From: Pseudomonadota bacterium
Lineage (GTDB): Bacteria; Pseudomonadota; Gammaproteobacteria; Burkholderiales; Burkholderiaceae_C
Assembly: GCA_029561195.1 (NCBI GenBank)
Contig: JAKQJK010000120.1
Span: 1 to 48,893, forward strand
Direction: 5' to 3'
Length of the DNA stretch: 48,893 bases
Position 1 is the stretch's first letter. Each line of letters opens with the position of its first letter. The notes beneath the pieces are model-generated. The model ran no database searches. It saw only the letters and a program-made list of their open reading frames with translations, and was not told the origin of the DNA. Of this stretch, positions 17,593 through 26,453 are shown piece after piece. The position numbers and the translations under genes are program-made.

Positions 17593-17735
17593 GTTGCTGC
17601 GTTGCAACTCATTCATGTTGGGGTTTGGGGGACTGTGCAGACACCTCTTTTTCCCTACAATGAAGTTCCAACCTTCGCAGTTGCCAAAGATTGTTGGTTC
17701 AGGGCGCGCCGTAACACGACGCGCCCTTTTTTCTT
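17593..17735 (+). ncRNA. Candidate small structured RNA upstream of lepA
   Basis: TATAAA at 17581-17586 is followed by about 110 bases and then a perfect terminator. Within the span, TTCATGTTGGG (about 17622-17632) can pair with CCCTACAATGAA (about 17653-17664), giving ten base pairs with one mismatch and one bulge. No reading frame looks real. An intrinsic terminator 40 bases before lepA makes sense if a separate short transcript ends there, or if lepA is attenuated. The 5' end is a guess from the -10 element; no good -35 is present and no RNA family is recognised. Confidence 0.3.
17702..17735 (+). terminator. Strong intrinsic terminator upstream of lepA
   Basis: GGGCGCG and CGCGCCC form a perfect 7-bp G/C stem with an 11-base loop, followed by TTTTTTCTT. 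There is no gene just upstream, and lepA starts 40 bases later on the same strand. It therefore ends a non-coding transcript or acts as an attenuator. Confidence 0.75.
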
Positions 17736-17775
17736 GCCTCATCGTTTTAATTCAATCACTTAAGCGTTCCCGTTG

Positions 17776-19587
17776 ATGAATCACATCAGAAATTTTTCGA
17801 TCATTGCGCACATTGATCATGGCAAATCAACATTGGCGGATCGCTTGATCCAGCGTTGCGGTGGCTTGCAGGAACGCGAGATGGAGGCGCAGGTTCTGGA
17901 TTCGATGGACATCGAGAAAGAGCGTGGGATAACCATCAAGGCGCAGACCGCCTCACTCAAATACAAAGCGCAAAACGGGCAGGTCTATAACCTCAATCTG
18001 ATCGATACACCGGGTCATGTGGACTTCTCTTATGAAGTGAGTCGTTCACTCTCTGCGTGTGAAGGCGCGCTGCTCGTTGTGGATGCCAGTCAGGGCGTGG
18101 AAGCGCAGACGGTGGCCAACTGCTACACCGCACTGGAGTTGGGCGTGGAAGTGGTGCCAGTGTTGAACAAGATGGACTTGCCCAACGCCGACCCAGACAA
18201 CGCGCGGCTGGAAATTGAAGACGTGATTGGCATCGACGCGACTGACGCGATTCCGTGCTCGGCCAAGACCGGCATGGGTATCGAAGAAATTCTGGAAGCC
18301 ATTGTGGCCAGGGTGCCCGAGCCCAAGGGTAACCCCGAGGGTGCCCTGCGCGCCATGATCATCGACAGCTGGTTTGATAACTATGTTGGCGTCGTTATGC
18401 TGGTGCGTGTGGTGGATGGCCGTGTGGGCAAGGGAGAGCGCATCAAGATGATGGCCACGGGTGCAACCTACAACGCCGATAGCCTGGGCGTGTTCACGCC
18501 CGCCAACGAGCCACGCGCGTCCCTCGAAGCGGGGGAGGTGGGTTACATCATTGCCGGTATCCGCGAATTGCAGGCAGCCAAAGTGGGCGATACCATCACA
18601 TTGATCAAGCCCGGCACGGGCGGTGCGGCCTTCACTGCCACCGAAGCGCTGCCTGGCTTCAAGGAAATCCAGCCGCAGGTGTTTGCGGGTTTGTATCCGA
18701 CGGAAGCCAACCAGTACGAAGGCCTGCGCGACAGCCTGGAGAAACTCAAACTCAACGACTCGTCGCTGCACTACGAACCTGAGGTGAGCCAGGCGCTGGG
18801 CTTTGGCTTTCGCTGCGGGTTCCTGGGCCTTTTGCACATGGAGATCGTGCAGGAGCGCCTGGAGCGCGAGTTTGACCAAGACCTGATCACGACGGCGCCC
18901 AGCGTGGTCTACCAGGTGGTGGGGGTGGACGGCACCGTAAAGATGGTCGAGAACCCGTCAAAGATGCCAGATCAGGGCCGCCTGGATGAAATCCGTGAGC
19001 CCATCGTGACCGTGCACCTGTACATGCCGCAAGAATATGTGGGCTCGGTGATGACACTGGCCAACCAGAAACGTGGCGTGCAGATGAACATGGCATATCA
19101 CGGTCGCCAGGTCATGTTGACCTACGAGATGCCACTGGCCGAGATCGTGCTGGACTTCTTTGACAAGCTCAAAAGTGTGTCGCGCGGCTACGCGTCGATG
19201 GACTACGAGTTCAAGGAGTACCGTGCGGCTGACGTAGTGAAGGTGGATATTCTGCTCAACGGCGAGAAGGTCGATGCGCTATCTATCATCGTGCATCGCT
19301 CGCAGTCGCAGTACCGGGGTCGGGCAGTAGTGGCCAAAATGCGTGAAGTGATTTCACGCCAGATGTATGACGTGGCCATTCAGGCTGCCATTGGGGCCAA
19401 CATCATCGCGCGTGAGACAATTAAAGCCTTGCGCAAGAACGTAATCGCCAAATGTTACGGTGGCGATATTTCCCGCAAGCGCAAGCTCCTGGACAAGCAA
19501 AAAGAAGGCAAAAAACGCATGAAGCAGATCGGATCAGTGGAGGTGCCACAAGAAGCGTTCCTCGCAATTTTGCAGGTGGAAGACTGA
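17776..19587 (+). CDS. lepA: Elongation factor 4 (LepA)
   Basis: A 603-residue translational GTPase. G1 is AHIDHGKST (residues 11-19), G3 is DTPGHVDF and G4 is NKMDLP. The LepA-specific C-terminal domain ends [17 protein letters not shown]. LepA acts on the ribosome, affecting initiation or back-translocation. The ATG at 17776 gives the family start [16 protein letters not shown]; a TTG one codon upstream is ignored. No ribosome site is visible. The stop overlaps the lepB ATG by one base, the classic lepA-lepB pair. Confidence 0.96.
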   Translation: MNHIRNFSIIAHIDHGKSTLADRLIQRCGGLQEREMEAQVLDSMDIEKERGITIKAQTASLKYKAQNGQVYNLNLIDTPGHVDFSYEVSRSLSACEGALLVVDASQGVEAQTVANCYTALELGVEVVPVLNKMDLPNADPDNARLEIEDVIGIDATDAIPCSAKTGMGIEEILEAIVARVPEPKGNPEGALRAMIIDSWFDNYVGVVMLVRVVDGRVGKGERIKMMATGATYNADSLGVFTPANEPRASLEAGEVGYIIAGIRELQAAKVGDTITLIKPGTGGAAFTATEALPGFKEIQPQVFAGLYPTEANQYEGLRDSLEKLKLNDSSLHYEPEVSQALGFGFRCGFLGLLHMEIVQERLEREFDQDLITTAPSVVYQVVGVDGTVKMVENPSKMPDQGRLDEIREPIVTVHLYMPQEYVGSVMTLANQKRGVQMNMAYHGRQVMLTYEMPLAEIVLDFFDKLKSVSRGYASMDYEFKEYRAADVVKVDILLNGEKVDALSIIVHRSQSQYRGRAVVAKMREVISRQMYDVAIQAAIGANIIARETIKALRKNVIAKCYGGDISRKRKLLDKQKEGKKRMKQIGSVEVPQEAFLAILQVED

Positions 19588-20552
19588 TGCAGTTCCTGAC
19601 CTCTATTGTTCTTGCGGCATTTGTGGGCTATTCGGCTGCCTGGTATTTGGGCTTTGTCGAAGGCAATTTCGCCTTGCTGTTATTCATGGCGACGGTTGTA
19701 ACCGGCATCTACTGGCTGGCAGAGCGGTTTTACTTTTTGCCACAGCGTCAACAGGCGGCTGCCCGACTTCAGGCTGAAGCCGTCAAGCGGCGGGAAGATC
19801 TCGGAAAAATGGGGATTGACCAGGTTGATGGAGACATCGCAGAGGCTAAAAGCCGTCTGCTGATGCAGCCCTGGTGGCTGGACTGGACCGCGGGACTGTT
19901 CCCTGTGATCATTGCCGTGTTCTTGCTCCGCTCGTTTTTGTTCGAACCGTTCAAGATACCTTCTGGTTCCATGATTCCTACCCTGCTGGTTGGGGACCTG
20001 ATTCTGGTCAATAAATATCACTATGGTGTCCGCCTGCCGGTCATTAACGTGAAAATCACTGAAGGTAACAAACCAAAATCAGGCGACGTGATGGTTTTCA
20101 GGTATCCACCCAAGCCCAGTCTGGATTACATCAAACGGGTGGTGGGTGTGCCGGGTGATGAGGTGGCCTATCTGAACAAGCGCCTAACGATCAATGGGAA
20201 ACCCGTAAATACCACAGCAGTCCCCGAGTTTTTTGATGGTGACGCGATGCGCTACTTCAAGCAATTTGAGGAGTCGCTCGGAGACAAGCCGCATCGTTTG
20301 CTCAATGACGATGACCGTCCGGCCTTTGTACCCGGGGTGGAAGACTTCCCGTTTAAACAAAATTGCCAGTACAGTGTTGAAGGGGTCGTTTGCAAGGTGC
20401 CAGAGGGACACTATTTCATGATGGGCGATAACCGCGATAATTCGCTGGATTCGCGTTATTGGGGGTTCGTCCCGGATAAAAACATCGTCGGCAAAGCTTT
20501 TTTCGTCTGGATGAATTTTGGTAACCTTAAGCGTATCGGTTCGTTTGATTGA
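19587..20552 (+). CDS. lepB: Signal peptidase I
   Basis: A 321-residue leader peptidase with membrane segments near residues 5-25, 28-46 and 100-118. The catalytic Ser128 is in PSGSMIPTLL and Lys183 in DYIKRVVGVPGDEV. The C-terminal box GDNRDNSLDSRYWG is typical of the family. It cleaves signal peptides at the periplasmic side of the inner membrane. I took the ATG at 19587 because the longer frame would run inside lepA. Confidence 0.95.
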   Translation: MQFLTSIVLAAFVGYSAAWYLGFVEGNFALLLFMATVVTGIYWLAERFYFLPQRQQAAARLQAEAVKRREDLGKMGIDQVDGDIAEAKSRLLMQPWWLDWTAGLFPVIIAVFLLRSFLFEPFKIPSGSMIPTLLVGDLILVNKYHYGVRLPVINVKITEGNKPKSGDVMVFRYPPKPSLDYIKRVVGVPGDEVAYLNKRLTINGKPVNTTAVPEFFDGDAMRYFKQFEESLGDKPHRLLNDDDRPAFVPGVEDFPFKQNCQYSVEGVVCKVPEGHYFMMGDNRDNSLDSRYWGFVPDKNIVGKAFFVWMNFGNLKRIGSFD

Positions 20553-20580
20553 ACTTTATATTGAAGCCAAGGGATAACTC

Positions 20581-20934
20581 ATGAAGACTCAACTCAAGTC
20601 CAGACAAACTGGATTGTCATTTCTGGGGCTGCTATTTGTGGGGGGGGTGCTGGCTGTATGCGGTGTTGTTGGCGCGCAAATTGTTCCGACCGTGATCGAG
20701 TTTGAGGCTATCAAGAAGGCTGTCAACAAGGCAAGCGCCGGAGGTACGGTTGCGGAGGTGCGGGCAATTTTTGATCGGGCTGGCGCGATAGACAACATCA
20801 GTTCCATCATGGGCAAGGACCTTGAGGTTACCAAAGTAGGCGACAAGATCGTCGTGAAGTTTGCTTATGAGCGTGAAATTCATCTGGCCGGTCCTGGCTA
20901 TCTGACATTGAAATACGATGGTCAATCCAAATGA
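20581..20934 (+). CDS. DUF4845 membrane-anchored protein
   Basis: A 117-residue protein with one N-terminal transmembrane segment (about residues 10-33, LSFLGLLFVGGVLAVCGVVG) and a soluble domain ending LTLKYDGQSK. It matches the small DUF4845 proteins encoded between lepB and rnc in many beta- and gammaproteobacteria. Their function is unknown. The N-terminus QTGLSFLGLLF resembles a type IV pilin-like start, but no processing motif is certain. Confidence 0.75.
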   Translation: MKTQLKSRQTGLSFLGLLFVGGVLAVCGVVGAQIVPTVIEFEAIKKAVNKASAGGTVAEVRAIFDRAGAIDNISSIMGKDLEVTKVGDKIVVKFAYEREIHLAGPGYLTLKYDGQSK

Positions 20935-20959
20935 CCTGCAGGCATGAAGGCTTCGGAGC

Positions 20960-21643
20960 GTGAATGATGGGCTGGCTGCATTGCAGCAGCGGTTGCAGCA
21001 TCAGTTCGCCAATGTCTCACTGTTGAGCCAAGCGACTACGCACCGCAGTTTCTCGGCCGACCACAATGAGCGCCTGGAGTTTCTGGGTGATTCGGTATTG
21101 AACCTGGCGGTAGCGGATTTGCTGTATTTGCGCTTGGGTGAATTGCCGGAGGGCGACCTCTCCCGGGTGCGTGCCAACCTCGTCAAACAGGATACCCTGC
21201 ACCAATTGGCCGTGACCCTCGGTTTGCCGGAAGTGATTCGGTTGGGCGAGGGGGAGGTTCGTTCTGGCGGGCAAAAACGACCGTCTATTCTGGCGGATGC
21301 TTTGGAAGCCGTGATTGGAGCCGTGTATCTGGACGCCGGCTTTGCCGTAGCGCAAAGTCTGGTGCACCGCCTTTTCAAAGCCGTAGAAATCAACCCGCAG
21401 ATGGATGCCATCGGGAAAGACGCCAAGACCGAGTTACAGGAGTGGTTACAGGGGCGCAAAATGAAACTGCCTATTTATCGTGTCGTTGGCACGCTGGGTG
21501 TTGCCCACAAACAAACATTTGATGTTGAGTGTGAAATCACGGAATTCAATATGACGGAACGTGGAATCGGTGGTTCTCGTCGTGCAGGTGAACAGGCTGC
21601 GGCGGCTGCGATGCTGCAAACACTCAAGGCAAAGGCACACTAA
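20960..21643 (+). CDS. rnc: Ribonuclease III
   Basis: A 227-residue double-strand-specific endoribonuclease that processes rRNA precursors. The signature [10 protein letters not shown] lies at residues 37-46, with metal ligands Glu40, Asp44, Asp113 and Glu116. A double-stranded RNA-binding domain occupies about 152-223. The start is GTG at 20960. Its stop overlaps the era start by one base (TAATG), the conserved rnc-era coupling. Confidence 0.95.
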   Translation: MNDGLAALQQRLQHQFANVSLLSQATTHRSFSADHNERLEFLGDSVLNLAVADLLYLRLGELPEGDLSRVRANLVKQDTLHQLAVTLGLPEVIRLGEGEVRSGGQKRPSILADALEAVIGAVYLDAGFAVAQSLVHRLFKAVEINPQMDAIGKDAKTELQEWLQGRKMKLPIYRVVGTLGVAHKQTFDVECEITEFNMTERGIGGSRRAGEQAAAAAMLQTLKAKAH

Positions 21644-22662
21644 TGAATGCTCCTGAAAATATAGCTAATAACGCAGATTCAATGGGGGCTGAAGGCCAAA
21701 ATGATATTGAAGCCATGCTTAAGAGCATGCGTGTGGCGCCTGGCTCTGGTATGCCGGTGCAAGGGCAGCATTGCGGGCTGGTTGCCATTGTGGGCAAGCC
21801 GAATGTAGGCAAGTCCACCTTACTCAATGCGCTGGTGGGTCAGAAGATCAGCATTACTTCCCGAAAGGCGCAGACTACACGCCACCGCATCACCGGCATG
21901 CGCACCCAGGGGCCCAATCAGTTTGTATTTGTTGACACACCGGGCTTTCAAACGCTGCATGCCAATGCGCTAAACAAATCGCTGAACAAGACTGTTGTTG
22001 GTGCTGTTGCAGATGTGGACCTGATCCTGTTTGTGGTCGAGGCGGGCAGTTTTACGCCAGCAGATGCTCGCGTCCTGGCATTGTTGGGCAAAAATATCCC
22101 AACACTTTTGATTGCCAACAAGCTTGATAACGTGCATCGCAGGGGTGATATCGCTCCCTGGCTGCAAAGCATGCAGGAAAAGCACAGCTTTGCCGAGTTT
22201 GTCCCCATGTCGGCTAAAAATGCAAAAGACGTTGAACGTTTGTTGGATATCTGTGCAGGGTTCCTGCCAGAGCAGTCGTGGTGGTACGCAGAAGACGAGT
22301 TGACCGACCGCAGCGAGAAATTTCTGGCCAGCGAACTGGTCCGTGAAAAGCTGTTTCGCCTGACGGGTGACGAATTGCCCTACACCTCGACCGTGATTAT
22401 CGACAAGTTTGAGGAAGAGCCACCGCAGAAAAAGGGACACAAGCGTCTGCTCCGCATCGCTGCCACCATTGTGGTTGAGCGGGACAGTCATAAAGCCATG
22501 GTGATTGGCGACAAGGGCGAACGCATCAAGCGTATCGGCATGGAAACCCGGGTGGAACTGGAAAAACTGGCCGATGCGAAGGTTTTTTTAGAACTGTGGG
22601 TCAAGGTGAGATCGGGTTGGGCTGATGATGAAGCGCGGGTGCGCAGCTTTGGCTACGAGTAA
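21643..22662 (+). CDS. era: GTPase Era
   Basis: A 339-residue GTPase for 16S rRNA maturation. G1 is GKPNVGKST at residues 51-59, G3 is DTPGFQ, G4 is NKLD, and the KH domain with [11 protein letters not shown] is near the C-terminus. It is about 40 residues longer than E. coli Era because of an N-terminal extension. Residues 3-18 of that extension ([16 protein letters not shown]) come from a dispersed-repeat copy. The start is fixed by overlap with the rnc stop. A downstream start removing the extension is possible but has no better support. Confidence 0.93.
   Translation: MNAPENIANNADSMGAEGQNDIEAMLKSMRVAPGSGMPVQGQHCGLVAIVGKPNVGKSTLLNALVGQKISITSRKAQTTRHRITGMRTQGPNQFVFVDTPGFQTLHANALNKSLNKTVVGAVADVDLILFVVEAGSFTPADARVLALLGKNIPTLLIANKLDNVHRRGDIAPWLQSMQEKHSFAEFVPMSAKNAKDVERLLDICAGFLPEQSWWYAEDELTDRSEKFLASELVREKLFRLTGDELPYTSTVIIDKFEEEPPQKKGHKRLLRIAATIVVERDSHKAMVIGDKGERIKRIGMETRVELEKLADAKVFLELWVKVRSGWADDEARVRSFGYE
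21649..21696 (+). repeat. Dispersed 48-base element at the 5' end of era
   Basis: It begins GCTCCTGAAAATATAGC, continues AACGCAGATTCAATGG and ends GGGCTGAAGGC. It aligns without gaps and in the same frame as the rseA and trpF copies. It begins two codons after the era ATG and encodes residues 3-18. Confidence 0.7.
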
Positions 22663-23401
22663 GCGAATCTCGGACGAACCCGCCTTTGTGCTCCATCGTT
22701 ATGACTGGAGCGAGTCCAGCCTGATTCTGGACGTTTTCACCCGCAACCATGGTCGCGTCGCGCTGGTTGCCAAGGGCGTCAAGCGGCCCAGTTCCAGTTT
22801 TCGTCCCATTTTGCTACCTCTGCAACCGCTGCATGTTGCGTTTGGCGGCGATGCTGAAATCCGAACGCTCAAAGGCGCGGAGTGGATGGGTGGGCATGTC
22901 ATGCCCACGGGCGACGCCCTGATGTCGGGCTATTACCTCAATGAATTGCTTCTGCACTTGCTGGCTCGCGACGATCCTCATCCGCGGCTGTTTGACATCT
23001 ATACCCATGTTGTGCAGGTCGTCGCTTCCGAGCACGGTGAGGTTTTGCAGGCAGCGCTGCGTACCTTTGAGCTGTTGCTATTGCGCGAAATCGGACTGCT
23101 GCCGCTGCTCGACGCCCAGACCTTGACCCTGGCGCAACTCGATACAGACACCCATTACAGCCTCGTCCCGGAAGGCGGCTTGAGGCAGACCAGTGTTGGT
23201 GATCGAGCAAGCCTGAGTGGCGGCCAATGGGCTGAATTGCAGCAAAGCTTGGGCGACGATGCCCCGTTTACCGCCACACTGCGCGCCTGCTCCGCCGTGA
23301 TGGCTGAACTGAAACCCCAATTGCGCACGCTGCTGAATTACCATTGCGGGGTCGGTACTTTGCGTACGCGGCAAATGATGATCGATCTTCAGTCCTTGTA
23401 A
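22625..23401 (+). CDS. recO: DNA repair protein RecO
   Basis: A 258-residue RecO, which with RecR loads RecA on SSB-coated single-stranded DNA. The N-terminal OB fold contains [19 protein letters not shown] and [11 protein letters not shown]. The helical C-terminal part ends [19 protein letters not shown]. Tandem ATGs at 22625 and 22628 place the start inside era, giving an overlap of about 38 bases; a later start would need a rarer codon such as TTG at 22649. It belongs to the rnc-era-recO-pdxJ-acpS operon. Confidence 0.9.
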   Translation: MMKRGCAALATSKRISDEPAFVLHRYDWSESSLILDVFTRNHGRVALVAKGVKRPSSSFRPILLPLQPLHVAFGGDAEIRTLKGAEWMGGHVMPTGDALMSGYYLNELLLHLLARDDPHPRLFDIYTHVVQVVASEHGEVLQAALRTFELLLLREIGLLPLLDAQTLTLAQLDTDTHYSLVPEGGLRQTSVGDRASLSGGQWAELQQSLGDDAPFTATLRACSAVMAELKPQLRTLLNYHCGVGTLRTRQMMIDLQSL

Positions 23402-23418
23402 AGCCTTTCCCGCTGATC

Positions 23419-24189
23419 ATGCACTTCAAGTTTCCCACCGCACTCTCGGTCAACCTGAACAAGGTTGCACTGGTCCGCAACACACGTCATCTGGGCATTC
23501 CCAGTGTTACCCGAGCGGCTACGCTTTGTTTGCAGGCGGGCGCGAATGGCATTACCGTTCATCCGCGTCCGGATGAGCGTCACATCCGAGCGGGTGATGT
23601 GCGCGACCTGTCTGCGCTGATGAAAGCGTGGCCAGACCGGGAGTTCAACATCGAAGGTAACCCCTATCAAAACCTGATGGGTTTTGTGCGGGAGTTGCGA
23701 CCGCATCAGTGCACGTTTGTGCCAGACTCGGAAGGGCAATTCACCAGCGACCACGGTTGGGATTTGCCGTCTGAAGCGAAACGCCTCGCGCCCCTCATCG
23801 CCGAAGCACAAGCGCTGGGGGTTCGGGTCAGCCTCTTCATGGATGCCGATGGCCACTCCATGGCTGCCGCCAAAGCGGTCGGCGCAGACCGGGTGGAGTT
23901 GTACACCGAGCCTTTTGCAGCCGCCTGGGGTGGCATCAAGCAAGAGGCGCAACTGGCCCGTTTCGCGTTGGCGGCACAAGCCGCCCAGGATGCGGGTCTG
24001 GGTGTCAATGCCGGCCACGACTTGAACCGCGATAACTTGACCACCTTTCTAAGACGGGTACCCGGAGTGCGGGAAGTGTCCATCGGTCATGCGCTGATAG
24101 CTGATGCCCTGGAAATGGGTTATGCAGCGACTATCCAGGACTATTTGCGCTGCGTGAGTGAGGCCTATCCCCAAACTCCAGCGCCATGA
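23419..24189 (+). CDS. pdxJ: Pyridoxine 5'-phosphate synthase
   Basis: A 256-residue PdxJ, which joins 1-deoxyxylulose 5-phosphate and aminoacetone 3-phosphate to form pyridoxine 5'-phosphate. [17 protein letters not shown] replaces the usual LGVNIDHVAT(L/I)R start. [22 protein letters not shown] and a C-terminal [11 protein letters not shown] are conserved. The substituted N-terminal loop suggests the variant PdxJ seen in some Burkholderiales. It overlaps acpS by 4 bases (ATGA). Confidence 0.9.
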   Translation: MHFKFPTALSVNLNKVALVRNTRHLGIPSVTRAATLCLQAGANGITVHPRPDERHIRAGDVRDLSALMKAWPDREFNIEGNPYQNLMGFVRELRPHQCTFVPDSEGQFTSDHGWDLPSEAKRLAPLIAEAQALGVRVSLFMDADGHSMAAAKAVGADRVELYTEPFAAAWGGIKQEAQLARFALAAQAAQDAGLGVNAGHDLNRDNLTTFLRRVPGVREVSIGHALIADALEMGYAATIQDYLRCVSEAYPQTPAP

Positions 24190-24599
24190 TTTACGGTATT
24201 GGCACCGACATCTGCGACGTACGCCGTATACGTGCCAGTCTGGAGCGCCACGGCGAACGGTTCGCGAAGAAGATTTTGAGCGAAGCCGAATTCAGCACCT
24301 GGAAGGCGCGCGGTGCACGTTGGCCCGAGCGGGGTGTGCGGTATCTGGCCACGCGTTTCAGTGCCAAGGAAGCATTCAGTAAAGCGATTGGTTTGGGCAT
24401 GCGCATGCCCATGACCTGGCGGCTGTGCGAAATCGCCAAATTGCCACAGGATCACCCCAACGCGGGCAAGCCATGCATCGTGCTGCATGGCGGCCTGAAG
24501 GACTGGTTTGACGCGCAGGGACTCACGGTTCATGTCAGTGTGACAGACGAGACCGACTATGCCGCAAGCTTCTGTATTGTTGAAAAAACTAGCACTTAG
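24186..24599 (+). CDS. acpS: Holo-[acyl-carrier-protein] synthase
   Basis: A 137-residue phosphopantetheinyl transferase that activates AcpP. Asp8 in [15 protein letters not shown] and Glu62 in [13 protein letters not shown] are the magnesium ligands. [16 protein letters not shown] is the usual C-terminus. It is coupled to pdxJ as in E. coli. Its last codons touch a dispersed-repeat copy on the opposite strand. Confidence 0.93.
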   Translation: MIYGIGTDICDVRRIRASLERHGERFAKKILSEAEFSTWKARGARWPERGVRYLATRFSAKEAFSKAIGLGMRMPMTWRLCEIAKLPQDHPNAGKPCIVLHGGLKDWFDAQGLTVHVSVTDETDYAASFCIVEKTST

Positions 24600-24639
24600 C
24601 CCTCGTGGAATATGCGTGAATAGCTATAATATTTGTAGC
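24592..24639 (-). repeat. Dispersed 48-base element between acpS and nagZ
   Basis: Read on the minus strand it begins GCTACAAATATTATAGC, continues TTCACGCATATTCCACG and ends AGGGCTAAGTGC. It is one of the best-preserved copies and differs from the 43129 copy mostly in the last third. It lies opposite the direction of the flanking genes, and the common frame is open throughout. Confidence 0.8.
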
Positions 24640-24688
24640 ATTATTGATTTTTTTACTTCCCGCAGTAGGCAACCCACCCACTCCTCAC

Positions 24689-25771
24689 ATGACACAACAC
24701 GCGCCCTTGATCATCGATATTGCTGGCCTGGAACTCTCGACCAAAGACCGGCAGCGTCTCAAACATCCGCTGGTTGGCGGCATCATTCTGTTTGCACGAA
24801 ACTGGAGCAATCGCGAGCAGTTGTCCACCCTTTGCCGAGACATAAAAAAAGTTCGGAATGACCTGCTTGTCTGTGTGGATCACGAAGGCGGCCGCGTACA
24901 GCGCTTCAAGACCGATGGATTCACCCACCTGCCGCCGATGCGTGCCCTGGGCGAGATGTGGATGAACGACGACAGGGGACGAGAAGGCAGTGGTGCCATG
25001 CGTGCGACCAACGCTGCCACCGCCTGCGGCTATGTATTGGGCGCCGAGTTGCGCGCCTGCGGGGTAGACCTGAGCTTCACCCCGGTATTGGACCTGGACT
25101 TTGGTGAAAGCAGTGTGATTGGTGATCGTTCCTTTGGGCGTGACCCGCGGGTTGTTGGCCTGTTGGCCAAGAGCTTGATGCACGGTCTGCAAATCAGCGG
25201 GATGGCCAACTGTGGCAAACACTTCCCAGGGCATGGTTTTGTCAAAGCCGATTCGCATCATGACATTCCGGTGGATAAACGCCGTCTGACTGCCATCTTG
25301 GCTGAAGACGCCGCGCCTTATGGTTGGCTCGGTACGACGCTGGCCAGTGTGATGCCCGCACATGTTGTTTACCCAAAGGTGGATAGCCGTCCCGCGGGGT
25401 TTTCGTCCAAGTGGCTTAATGACATTCTTCGGGTCCAGTTAGGTTTTTGTGGCGCGGTGTTCAGCGATGACCTGTCCATGGCTGGTGCCCGTTTGATCGA
25501 TGGTCAGCAGGTCAGTTACGCCCAGGCTGGTGTGGTGGCGCTCAATGCTGGTTGTGACATGGTTTTGCTGTGCAACCAGTCGGTGGATGGTGGCCAGGCT
25601 GTTGACGAACTACTGGATGGCATGACTGAGGCGCTAATGCGGGGCCTGTGGCAATCGTCCGATAGCAGCCAAACGCGCCGCTTGGCGCTGCTGCCGCAAA
25701 TGGCCTCACCGGACTGGGATGCATTGATGGTGCAGCCGACGTATATGCAGGCGCTTGATCTGATCCCTTGA
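24689..25771 (+). CDS. nagZ: Beta-N-acetylhexosaminidase NagZ
   Basis: A 360-residue glycoside hydrolase family 3 enzyme of peptidoglycan recycling, which removes GlcNAc from anhydro-muropeptides in the cytoplasm. KHFPGHG lies at residues 177-183, His190 in the DSHHD loop is the likely general acid/base, and Asp260 in FSDDLSM is the nucleophile. The ATG at 24689 is the family start; a TTG 15 codons earlier lies next to the repeat and is rejected. A 7-base gap leads to the rhombosortase gene. Confidence 0.92.
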   Translation: MTQHAPLIIDIAGLELSTKDRQRLKHPLVGGIILFARNWSNREQLSTLCRDIKKVRNDLLVCVDHEGGRVQRFKTDGFTHLPPMRALGEMWMNDDRGREGSGAMRATNAATACGYVLGAELRACGVDLSFTPVLDLDFGESSVIGDRSFGRDPRVVGLLAKSLMHGLQISGMANCGKHFPGHGFVKADSHHDIPVDKRRLTAILAEDAAPYGWLGTTLASVMPAHVVYPKVDSRPAGFSSKWLNDILRVQLGFCGAVFSDDLSMAGARLIDGQQVSYAQAGVVALNAGCDMVLLCNQSVDGGQAVDELLDGMTEALMRGLWQSSDSSQTRRLALLPQMASPDWDALMVQPTYMQALDLIP

Positions 25772-25778
25772 TCTCGCC

Positions 25779-26453
25779 ATGGCAGCATCGGGTCATGTAA
25801 TAGGTTGGGCTCGTCCCGCGTTCATTTTTGTTTTTTTCACGTTGGGTTTGCAATGGACGCCTGGACTGAGCGATTCCTGGCAGTTCTCACGCCCGGCTTT
25901 TGAGGCGGGAGCTTGGTGGCAGTTGCTGACATCCCAATGGGTTCACTTGAGCGCGCAACATGCGGCCGTAAATGCTGTTGCTTTGGTATTCATCCTGCTG
26001 GCGTTTGATCAACTGATTGGGTGGCGTATACAGGCCGCTTCGTTGCTGGGCGGTTATCTGGGTGTATCCGTCATGATTGCCATGGATCCGGGTTGTGCTT
26101 CGTACGCTGGCGCCTCAGGCGCTTTGCACGGGTTGTTGGCTGGGAATGCACTCAGTGTCTTGGTTGATCGTGCAAACCGGGCAACTACCACTGTTGCCGC
26201 GAAGGATTCATTGATTGGGCGACATATTCCCATACGTGTAATGGCCTTGGTCACGCTGCTCATTCTGGCGATCAAGTTGTGGTTCCAACACTCTGCAGCA
26301 GCCGTCGCCCCCGTAGGATGGCTCGGATTTACAACCTATTACCCCGCACACGAAGCGGGTAGCCTGGGCGGCCTCATTGCCACGGCAACGATGTCAGCGT
26401 TGCGCCGCGACTCGTTTGCGAAGCGTCATGCCAGTCAAAGCAAGAACACCTAA
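25779..26453 (+). CDS. rrtA: Rhombosortase (rhomboid-family intramembrane protease)
   Basis: A 224-residue rhomboid-like protease with about six membrane helices. His56, His61 and Asn65 form the rhomboid H-x4-H-x3-N pattern in HLSAQHAAVN. The nucleophile is Ser113 in YAGASGALHG, and the partner His191 lies in YYPAHEAGSLGG. The short form and the GASGALHG motif fit rhombosortase, which processes GlyGly-CTERM proteins. The next gene, convergent and overlapping by 60 bases, encodes exactly such a protein, which supports the assignment. It follows nagZ by 7 bases and is probably cotranscribed with it. Confidence 0.82.
   Translation: MAASGHVIGWARPAFIFVFFTLGLQWTPGLSDSWQFSRPAFEAGAWWQLLTSQWVHLSAQHAAVNAVALVFILLAFDQLIGWRIQAASLLGGYLGVSVMIAMDPGCASYAGASGALHGLLAGNALSVLVDRANRATTTVAAKDSLIGRHIPIRVMALVTLLILAIKLWFQHSAAAVAPVGWLGFTTYYPAHEAGSLGGLIATATMSALRRDSFAKRHASQSKNT

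Larger units (their letters stand above)
17326..17775. other. 450-base non-coding region upstream of lepA
   Basis: No protein gene is visible. The region holds an A/T-rich stretch (17338-17366) and a TAGAAT hexamer (17432-17437) with only a weak -35 match. Two overlapping near-matches to a DnaA box lie at about 17566-17586 (TGTTGATAA, TGTGTATAA). At its end are a possible structured RNA and a strong terminator, listed separately. The lepA promoter itself is not evident. Confidence 0.5.
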
